Part shown: positions 1 through 6,500 of the stretch, one piece after another
How the letters are laid out: each line of letters opens with the position of its first letter
Numbering within the stretch: position 1 is the first letter of the stretch
NCBI GenBank assembly: GCA_035536995.1
Contig: DATLNB010000073.1
Span: 1-14,513, forward strand
Length of the DNA stretch: 14,513 nucleotides
Source of the DNA: AV80 sp035536995
GTDB taxonomy: Bacteria > Verrucomicrobiota > Verrucomicrobiia > Chthoniobacterales > UBA10450
Reading direction: 5' to 3'
Position numbers and translations under genes: made by a program
The notes under the pieces: generated by a model
What the model was told of the DNA's origin: nothing
Database searches by the model: none
The model's input: only the letters and a program-made list of their open reading frames with translations

Positions 1-123
1 GAAGCACCGAACATCAAACACCAACGAAGGCGCACGCCGCCTTTGGAGCTTGAGATTTTAAGTTTCTCTGGAGCTTGGTGCTTGGTCCCTTGGAGCTTCC
101 GCCGCGGCGAAGTCGCGGCGGCA
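1..123. repeat. Intergenic repeat-rich tail downstream of the tonB-like gene
   Basis: This stretch holds no credible gene. It contains three copies of a GGAGCTT word (about 45-51, 70-76 and 92-98) with interspersed GCTTGG words, a pattern I associate with dispersed intergenic repeats in Verrucomicrobiota (recognition only, not verified). A small hairpin pairs AAGGCG (27-32) with CGCCTT (38-43). The gene to the left lies outside the window. The region is probably non-coding spacer carrying a degenerate repeat. Confidence 0.5.
99..121 (-). terminator. GC hairpin just after the tonB-like stop codon, possible terminator or solo REP
   Basis: CCGCCGCG (99-106) pairs perfectly with CGCGGCGG (114-121) around a 7-base loop. 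It begins 3 bases beyond the stop codon of the minus-strand gene. There is no T tract after it on the minus strand, so a classical intrinsic terminator is not supported. It may act as an mRNA 3' stabiliser, or be a single REP-like hairpin. Confidence 0.35.
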
Positions 124-975
124 CTACTTCTCGGCGTTTAATTCGAAATCGATCTTTACCTCGTAATAACTCTTCTGGGCCAATCCTTCCGGGAGCGGAT
201 CCACTTGCGTCACGCGTTGCGCGATCGCGGCGACCGATTCATCCACGACCACGTTGCCGGAAGGTTTGACGATCGCGAACTTGGACACCTTCCCATCTTT
301 CTCGATCCGAATTTTGACGATTGTGGACATCTTCACGCCGGTCCCCGCACTGCTGGTCGGCTGCTGCCATGCCTTGTAAAAGCGGTCGTGCAACATCGAG
401 CCATACCAGGCGTGCTCGGAATTCTTCGTCGCCCCGCTGCCAGTCCCAGGGGAGCTCGATTTGTCGGCTGATTTATCTGCAGTCTTCCCTGGTTCTTTAC
501 CTGTGCTCGTCTTCTCCCCGGGAGTCGCGGCTTTTTCTTCGATTGCCTTCTCTTTCTTTGGCGAGCTTTTCGGCGTCGCCTTGGGCGCAGGCGTTACACT
601 CTTTTTTGGCGTCGCTTTGGGCGAAGGTTTCTCCGTTGGTTTCGGTGAGCTCTTGGCCGTGGGGGTTGGACTCGGCTTTGGCGGAACGGTCGCGGTTGGC
701 GTGGGCGACGGCAGAACAATTTCGCTCTTTACCGGCGTCGGATGCGGCGCCGACTCCACTTTCGGAGCAATGCTCGGGCTTGGTGCGGGCGCCCGGCTTG
801 GTTCGGCTGGAGCAGGCGTTGGAGCACTGGCGGCGGCCGCTGCATCCATCCACGTAATGCTTTGAAGATTGGGTCGACCGTTGTCGCGACCGGCTCGGGC
901 GAGGGCCAGGAAAAGAACAAGGTGGACACCGGTAGCGAACGCAACGTTCCGCCAGAAACGTGCGTCGCGCGTCAT
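124..975 (-). CDS. TonB/TolA-like energy transducer
   Basis: Predicted periplasm-spanning transducer that carries proton-motive-force energy from an ExbB/ExbD (TolQ/TolR) motor to the outer membrane. Residues 9-27 form one N-terminal membrane anchor containing His18, which matches the functional His of TonB and TolA anchors; the Ser normally four residues earlier is Ala14. Residues about 45-180 are a low-complexity Pro/Lys/Ser/Ala/Thr linker with many SPKP, PSPTPT and PKATPK units, expected to be extended. The last about 90 residues are a TonB/TolA C-terminal domain (VKIRIEKDGKV, KPSGN, and a LPEG motif near the end). The chosen ATG overlaps the exbD stop as TGATG; a GTG one codon upstream (978) is an alternative. 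TolA versus TonB cannot be decided here, because tolB and pal are not in view. Confidence 0.85.
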   Translation of the reverse strand: MTRDARFWRNVAFATGVHLVLFLALARAGRDNGRPNLQSITWMDAAAAASAPTPAPAEPSRAPAPSPSIAPKVESAPHPTPVKSEIVLPSPTPTATVPPKPSPTPTAKSSPKPTEKPSPKATPKKSVTPAPKATPKSSPKKEKAIEEKAATPGEKTSTGKEPGKTADKSADKSSSPGTGSGATKNSEHAWYGSMLHDRFYKAWQQPTSSAGTGVKMSTIVKIRIEKDGKVSKFAIVKPSGNVVVDESVAAIAQRVTQVDPLPEGLAQKSYYEVKIDFELNAEK

Positions 976-1394
976 CACGGGTTCGTTTCCGCCTTTGTCG
1001 CTATGCCCACCTTGGTTATCTGGGCGCGCTGCAAGGTGTCCATCAGGCTGATCAGCTTTTGCACGGGCAAATCCCGGTCCGGCCGAATCACGATGGCTGC
1101 CTCGGGATTGGCCTGTTTCAGTTCCGTCAGCCGCGCCAACAAATCCTGAGCGGCCACCGGCTTGTCATTGAGCTTGAGGCTTTCCTGCCGATCGATCGAG
1201 ATGGTTTGGACCTGGCCGGGATTGACCGCGGCATTCGCGGTCCCGCTGGAAGGAATCACCAGGTTTACGCTGTTTTCGAGCAGCGGCGTCGTGATCATGA
1301 AAATGATCAGGAGAACGAACGCCAAATCGAGCAGCGGCGTGATATTAATCTCGGACAGCGTCGAGAGATTTTGCCGTTGGGAATAGCGCCTCAT
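975..1394 (-). CDS. exbD: ExbD/TolR-family biopolymer transport protein
   Basis: Small inner-membrane subunit of the ExbB/ExbD or TolQ/TolR motor, with one transmembrane helix and a periplasmic domain. The N-terminus shows the family hallmark SEINITPLLDLAFVLLIIFM, where Asp23 is the proton-carrying residue of the helix. The periplasmic part (about 45-139) ends in the typical I-R-x-D and L-I-x-L-M-D-T-L pattern. At 139 residues it has normal family length. ATG at 1394 is chosen because it gives the standard short Arg-rich cytoplasmic tail; an in-frame TTG at 1406 would add four residues but lies near a repeat. It overlaps the following tonB-like gene, which suggests translational coupling. It is separated from exbB by a palindromic repeat. 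Confidence 0.93.
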   Translation of the reverse strand: MRRYSQRQNLSTLSEINITPLLDLAFVLLIIFMITTPLLENSVNLVIPSSGTANAAVNPGQVQTISIDRQESLKLNDKPVAAQDLLARLTELKQANPEAAIVIRPDRDLPVQKLISLMDTLQRAQITKVGIATKAETNP

Positions 1395-1412
1395 CGGAAA
1401 ACGCAAATGGAG

Positions 1413-1500
1413 CCACCGATGGACACGGATGGAACACGGATAGTAAACGTGACCCTGGGTTCCATCTCATTCATCCGTGCAAATCCGTGTTCATCCGTGG
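1413..1500. repeat. Imperfect inverted repeat of ATCCGTG words between exbB and exbD
   Basis: The left arm (1413-1441) and right arm (1473-1500) are near reverse complements built from repeated CACGGAT/ATCCGTG words, such as ATCCGTGTTCATCCGTGG in the right arm. They flank a spacer of about 30 bases. The repeat fills nearly the whole exbB-exbD gap and would fold into a long hairpin in the operon mRNA. I recognise the word pattern as a repeat found in many environmental genomes, but could not check this. It may tune exbD relative to exbB expression or be a passive insertion. Confidence 0.7.
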
Positions 1501-1506
1501 CTGGTC

Positions 1507-2262
1507 TCATCGGCGGAACTCCATCTCACGCGCGCCGTGGTCCACGTATTTGTGCTCGAACTCGGAAGCCAGCTCGGCGGCGAAATTATCCATCTCAACG
1601 ATGATCCCGCGGATGCTGGTGACCAAAAAGTTGTAACCGAACATCGCCGGGATCGCGACGCAAAGAGCGGTGACTGTCGTGATGAGCGCTCCGGAAATGC
1701 CGGGCGCCATCGTGGTCAGGTTCGGCGACCCGGCGACGGCGACATCGGTGAAAGTGTCCATCACGCCCCAGACAGTCCCCAAGAGGCCGAGGAAGGGCGA
1801 GCCGCTGACCGCGGTCGCCAGCAGGATCATCTGGGACTCCAGTCCGAGCGCGGTTTCGCCGACGGCGCGTTCCATCGCGGCGTTCACTGCGTGCATCTGG
1901 GCGGGCGCGATTTTCTCGGCGCTCCCGAGGCGCGCCCGGAAGGTTTCGTCAACTTCGGCCGAGCCCAGGAGCTGAAACGTCATCTCCTCGCAACCGGCGC
2001 GATAAACATTGAAAAGCGGCGCGCCGGGAAACTTCGCGTGATTCTCGAAGAGGCGGAGCGGTTGCCGGTCTTTCCGAAACGCTGCACGAAAACGCGCAGT
2101 TTGTTTTCGCGCGAATTGGATCACCCGCAGCTTCGTGATCATGATCGACCAACTGAAGACCGAGGTCAGACAAAGGGCCGCGAGGACTATTTTCCCGGCG
2201 ATCGTCGAATGTTCGAACGCAAAGGTAAGGCCGCCGGCGGCTAGAAGGATCGGAATCAGCAT
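1507..2262 (-). CDS. exbB: ExbB/TolQ-family proton channel (MotA/TolQ/ExbB family)
   Basis: Polytopic inner-membrane subunit that forms the pentameric proton channel of the ExbB-ExbD or TolQ-TolR motor powering the TonB/TolA protein. Three membrane segments are visible: about 22-44, 145-168 and 188-212, with the large cytoplasmic loop between the first two. The family signature PFLGLLGTVWGVMDTF occurs at about 156-171, and GALITTVTALCVAIPA (191-206) carries the conserved TM3 Thr residues. At 251 residues it is of usual length. It is the first gene of an exbB-exbD-tonB set on the minus strand and lies 85 bases downstream of lgt. The ATG at 2262 has no Shine-Dalgarno sequence. The ExbB versus TolQ assignment is uncertain. 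Confidence 0.92.
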   Translation of the reverse strand: MLIPILLAAGGLTFAFEHSTIAGKIVLAALCLTSVFSWSIMITKLRVIQFARKQTARFRAAFRKDRQPLRLFENHAKFPGAPLFNVYRAGCEEMTFQLLGSAEVDETFRARLGSAEKIAPAQMHAVNAAMERAVGETALGLESQMILLATAVSGSPFLGLLGTVWGVMDTFTDVAVAGSPNLTTMAPGISGALITTVTALCVAIPAMFGYNFLVTSIRGIIVEMDNFAAELASEFEHKYVDHGAREMEFRR

Positions 2263-2280
2263 TCGTGCTGCACCGAAGGA

Positions 2281-2315
2281 CTAATAAATGACTAATGACG
2301 AATGTCTAATGACGA
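2281..2315. repeat. Short direct repeat of a 14-base unit between lgt and exbB
   Basis: CTAATGACGA occurs at 2292-2301 and again at 2306-2315, giving a 14-base period, with a related CTAATAAATGA start at 2281. It is AT-rich against GC-rich surroundings. It lies in the 85-base gap between the lgt stop and the exbB start, so it would be in the exbB leader if the two genes are cotranscribed. Its function is unknown. Confidence 0.6.
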
Positions 2316-2347
2316 GCGCAGCCTAAAGCGGAAAACGTCCGCGCATG

Positions 2348-3295
2348 TCAGGCGTTGTTCGCCATTCGCCGCGGATACGAAGGCCGTTTGTAAGCAACGA
2401 TGATGAACCCAATACCGATCGCGATCGTGAAAAAGGAAAAGAACTGGCCGCGGGTAAAGCCACCGATGAGAGAAGCGTCCGGTTCCCGAAAGTTTTCCAC
2501 GATGATCCGGAAGACAGAATAGATCACGAGAAACAAACCGGTAATCATCCCGTTAGGCGTCCGAAAGCGCGTCCGGACGAACCAAAGAATCGCGAATAAC
2601 GCCACACCCTCGAGAAGCGCTTCGTAGATCTGGGAAGGATGCCGCGGATTAAGAATGCCGCGAAGAACCTCGGCAACCCGTGGGTTCGTCCGGACGGCAT
2701 CGACGATGGATTCGAGCGATTTCAGCGACGGATCGATCTGCTGGCAGGCTGCGAGCGCGCGATCGGCCTGAGCGGCGTTTTCGGCGTCGAACAATTCTTT
2801 CGGAAACTGGACCGCCCACGGTACCGTGGCGATCCGTCCGTAAAGCTCGCCGTTGATGAAGTTGGCGCAACGGCCAAGGAACAGCCCGAGCGGCGCGACC
2901 ACACAAAGATTATCGCCCGGATTTGTCCAGGGCAGCTTGTGGCGCCGGGAATAGATCAGAGTGAAGACAACAATCCCAAGGATGCCGCCGTGGCTTGCCA
3001 TCCCGCCTTCCCAAACCCGCAGAATCGAGAGTGGATCTTTCAACATCGCGGGTTTGTAGAGAAACACGTATCCCAGCCGGCCGCCGATCATCACACCGAA
3101 GAGGGCGACCCACGTTACAAAATCACCCAGCGCGGCCTGGCTCAGGTCAAGGAAGCCGCGCCGCGACAAGACGCGCAGGAGCAGATAAGCAAAGAGAAAG
3201 GCGAGGACGTAGGCCATCCCGTACCAGCGCGGCCCGACCGTCTCTGTAATGCGGAAGATGAAGGGATCGAGGTTGTGCAGGTAATAGCCGAACAT
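2348..3295 (-). CDS. lgt: Prolipoprotein diacylglyceryl transferase
   Basis: Inner-membrane enzyme that moves a diacylglyceryl group from phosphatidylglycerol to the lipobox Cys of prolipoproteins, the first step of lipoprotein maturation. Visible hallmarks are Tyr25 in the first helix region, His102 in SHGGILG, the Lgt signature GRCANFINGELYGR (141-154) with its conserved Arg, Asn and Glu, HPSQIYEALLEG (219-230), and Arg263 in the VFRIIVENFREPD motif. Several hydrophobic helices fit the seven-TM fold. At 315 residues it is slightly longer than the E. coli protein (about 290), mainly through a charged periplasmic loop at about 168-215. The ATG at 3295 lacks a Shine-Dalgarno sequence. It lies 240 bases after uvrA on the same strand and upstream of exbB. 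Confidence 0.96.
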   Translation of the reverse strand: MFGYYLHNLDPFIFRITETVGPRWYGMAYVLAFLFAYLLLRVLSRRGFLDLSQAALGDFVTWVALFGVMIGGRLGYVFLYKPAMLKDPLSILRVWEGGMASHGGILGIVVFTLIYSRRHKLPWTNPGDNLCVVAPLGLFLGRCANFINGELYGRIATVPWAVQFPKELFDAENAAQADRALAACQQIDPSLKSLESIVDAVRTNPRVAEVLRGILNPRHPSQIYEALLEGVALFAILWFVRTRFRTPNGMITGLFLVIYSVFRIIVENFREPDASLIGGFTRGQFFSFFTIAIGIGFIIVAYKRPSYPRRMANNA

Positions 3296-3332
3296 CAGGA
3301 GGAGCGATCTTGCGCGAACTTGTCGAAGCGAG

Positions 3333-3433
3333 CAACAGCTCCGTTGCGCTGTTGTGGCGACGGCGCTCGGTCGCCGTAAACACGTTTTCTTTACTGCTGC
3401 GCGCTCTTACGCGGTCAGCGCGACCGCAAGAGC
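3333..3433. repeat. Cluster of three hairpins in the uvrA-lgt gap
   Basis: Three separate inverted repeats follow each other. CAACAGC (3333-3339) pairs with GCTGTTG (3348-3354). GGCGAC (3356-3361) pairs with GTCGCC (3370-3375). GCTCTT and GCGGTC (3403-3408, 3411-3416) pair with GACCGC and AAGAGC (3422-3427, 3428-3433) to form a longer stem. No T tract follows on the minus strand. Together with the neighbouring REPIN-like element they make almost the whole 240-base gap structured. They could attenuate or insulate lgt from uvrA transcription; this role is inferred. Confidence 0.5.
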
Positions 3434-3448
3434 TTCGTTGCACGCAAT

Positions 3449-3529
3449 CGGAGGGACGTGCTTCCACACGTCCAACGCCGGTCGCGTCGCAATGAAAACC
3501 GCCCGGACGTGCGGAAGCACGTCCCTCCG
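3449..3529. repeat. REPIN-like double palindrome, GGAG type
   Basis: The 25-base outer arms at 3449-3473 and 3505-3529 are reverse complements with one mismatch. Each arm contains its own hairpin: GGACGTG and CACGTCC around a 6-base loop. The outer ends read GGAG followed by the hairpin, one of the two tetranucleotides known for RAYT-associated REP sequences. The inner spacer is 31 bases. The element ends 6 bases from the uvrA stop codon. A degenerate single-arm relative lies at 12973-12998. Confidence 0.8.
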
Positions 3530-3535
3530 GGAAAA

Positions 3536-6500
3536 CTACGCGGCGCGCGCCGCACTTTTCCGGCGCTTCGTTTTCAAGACTTCGCGCAAAAACGGCGCGG
3601 TCCTGCTCACGCGGCTCTTCGCGATTTCCTCCGGCGTGCCGCTCGCGACCACTTCGCCGCCCTCGGCGCCGGCTTCCGGCCCCATATCCACGATGTAATC
3701 CGCTTCGCCCATGATGCTGAGATTGTGCTCGATCACGATGACGGTGTTGCCTTCATCCACCAGGCGATGCAGGACTTTGAGAAGAAGCTCCACGTCCGCC
3801 ATGTGCAATCCGATGGTCGGTTCCTCCAGGAGGTAAAGCGTTGACTTCGGTTTTCGCATCTTGCGAATCCGCTCGTTCTGCGCGCGGCTGACTCCGCGGG
3901 TTAGCTGAGTCGTGAGCTTGAGACGCTGGGCCTCGCCGCCGCTCAGGGTGGGACTCGGCTGCCCGAGCTTGAGGTAGCCCAGGCCGGTGTCGACCAGAAG
4001 CGAAAGCGGCCGGGCGATCTTCGGGTTCGCGGAAAAGAACGCCGCCGCTTGTTCGATCGTCATTTCCATGACATCGCCGATGCTTTTCTCGTTGTAGAGA
4101 ACTTCGAGTGTCTGAGCATTGTAACGCCGCCCGCCGCAATCCTCGCATGGGACATAACTGCTCGGGAGAAAACTCATCTCCAGTTTGATCGCGCCCTGCC
4201 CGCTGCAGGTTTCGCATCGGCCCCCTTCGGCGTTGAAAGAGAAACGGCTCGGCGAATATCCCCGGACCCGCGAAACGGGCAGCTGGCCGTAAAGTTTCCG
4301 GATTTCGTCGAAGACCTTGATGTAGGTCGCAGGAGTAGAGCGCGAAGTTTTTCCAATCGGTGACTGGTCGACTTCGTAAACCGTTTCAAAGGCATCGATC
4401 CCGGTGATGGTCGAAATCAAATCTCGTTGCGGGGCCCGCTTGTTTTTCAATCCTTCAGTCACTGCGGGCAGCAAGACCGACCGCATCAGGGTCGATTTGC
4501 CGGAGCCGGAGATCCCGGTGATTACAGAAAGCCGTCCGACCGGGAAACGCACGTCCACTCCCTTCAAGTTGTGCGCCCGCGCCCCGCGAATCTCGATCCA
4601 CTGCTCGACCTCGCCTAACGACCTGCGCTCCGATCGCGTCGGATGACAGAGCGGGTTCTTCAGGCAACGCCCGGTTTCCGAGCTGCCGTGTTTTTCGATT
4701 TCAGCCAGGGTTCCCTGCACGACGACTTCGCCGCCATGCATTCCGGCGCCGGGCCCGAGGTCGATAATATGGTCCGCGCGCCGCATCGTCTCTTCGTCGT
4801 GCTCGACGATTACGAGCGAGTTACCCTTCTCGCGCAAAGCGCTCAGGGTTTCGAGCAGGCGAACGTTGTCGCGCGGATGAAGACCGATCGTCGGCTCGTC
4901 CAAAACGTAAAGCACTCCGCGAAGGTTCGAGCCGAGCTGAGCCGCGAGCCTGATCCGTTGCGATTCGCCGCCGCTCAAGGTCTTGGCCGAACGCCCGAGG
5001 GCGAGGTATCCCAGGCCGACGTTTTCCATGAACCGGAGCCGTTGCGAAATCTCCGGCACCAGGTCGTCGGCAACGGTCTTCTGGTTTCCGCGAAACCGCA
5101 GCTTACCGATCAACTGCAACGCTTCCCCCGCTGACAGGGCGCTGAAACTGTCGATCGTGTGATCCTGCATTCGGACGTGACGCGCCACCGGATTCAGGCG
5201 CGAGCCGTGACACGCCGGGCAGGGCACGGCTTCTTCTTCGCCGATCCATTCGGACTCGCGCTCGGCCGCCAATTCGTTCTCGAGGGCCGAATCGCCATTA
5301 TCCTCGGCGCCAGTTTGTTTTTCCCGGTTCCAAATTTCGCCGAATCCACCGCATTCCTCGCAGGCACCGTGCGGCGAGTTGAAAGAGAACAGCCGCGGAT
5401 CAAGCTCTTCAAACGCCCGGCCACATCCGGGACAACTCATCTCGGTGCTCATCACGGTGAGCCGATGTTTTGCATCGAGAAGATGCGCGGTGCCCCGTCC
5501 GATATCGAGCGCGCGCTGGACCAGGTTGCGCGCTTTCAAGATTCTTTTCGCGTCGATCGCGCCGACCACGACATCGATGGTGTGTTCTTTGAAGCGCTCG
5601 AGCTTTCGAAAATGGGCAACCGGCACCAGGATCCCGTCCACGAAGAGCGTGTCGAATCCCTGGCGCTCAGCCCAGCGGGCGACGTCGGTGTGAAACCCTT
5701 TTCGCGCCTTGACCAGCGGCGCGAGGACCTTGAGGGGCCCGCGTTTCACGGCGACCTCCAGCTGGCGCACGATCGCGGCGACGCTCTGCTTTTCGACCGG
5801 CAAATCGCAGTCCGGGCAAAATTGCGTCCCCGTTTTCGCGAAGAGGAGCCGGAGAAAATGGTAAACCTCCGTCACAGTGGCGACGGTTGACTTCCCGCCC
5901 CCTCGCGTGACCCGCTGTTCGATCGCGACGCTTGGTGGAACGCCTTCCACGAGGTCCACATCTGGTTTCTCAAGCTGTTCCACAAATTGCCGCGCGTAAG
6001 GCGACATGCTGTCGAGAAATCTGCGTTGCCCTTCGGCGAAAAGAATATCGAAGGCGACAGTGGATTTGCCCGAGCCGCTCAACCCGGTGATCACGACCAT
6101 CTTGTCCCGCGGGATCGCCAGCGAGATGTCCTTCAGATTGTGCTCCCGCGCCCCATGAATGCGAATGCCGCTGGTTCGAGCGGGGAGCGCCGGCGCCCCG
6201 CCGAATGGTTCTTCGGCGACACGCAATAAATTTTCTTCGTCATCTGGAGCGTAGACGCTCCTATCGGTTCGCCGCGAGGCGCCCCGAACAGCACGCGAAG
6301 CGCGCGCGCTCCCTAGAACCACGCTAAGAAACTGTCCGGTATGCGATGCCTCCACTTCTGCGACGGCCTCGGGCGTTCCCGCCGCCACCAGCCGCCCGCC
6401 TTCGTCTCCCGCCTCGGGCCCGAGGTCGATGACCCAATCGGCACATTTGATCACTTCCAGGTTGTGCTCGATGACAACCAGCGTGTTGCCCCCGTCGACC

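Noticed and set aside
1477..2244. A 255-codon plus-strand open frame opposite exbB
   Set aside because: The minus strand encodes a clear ExbB/TolQ; the opposite frame is charged, without motifs, and looks like a shadow.
2639..3379. A 246-codon plus-strand open frame opposite lgt
   Set aside because: The Lgt signature on the minus strand explains the region.
3333..3529. CRISPR array or small RNA gene in the uvrA-lgt gap
   Set aside because: The repeats are inverted and non-periodic with no regular spacers, and no promoter plus T-tract terminator pair was seen.
5159..5890. A 243-codon plus-strand open frame opposite uvrA
   Set aside because: Same reason: it mirrors UvrA unit 2 coding sequence and carries no family motif.
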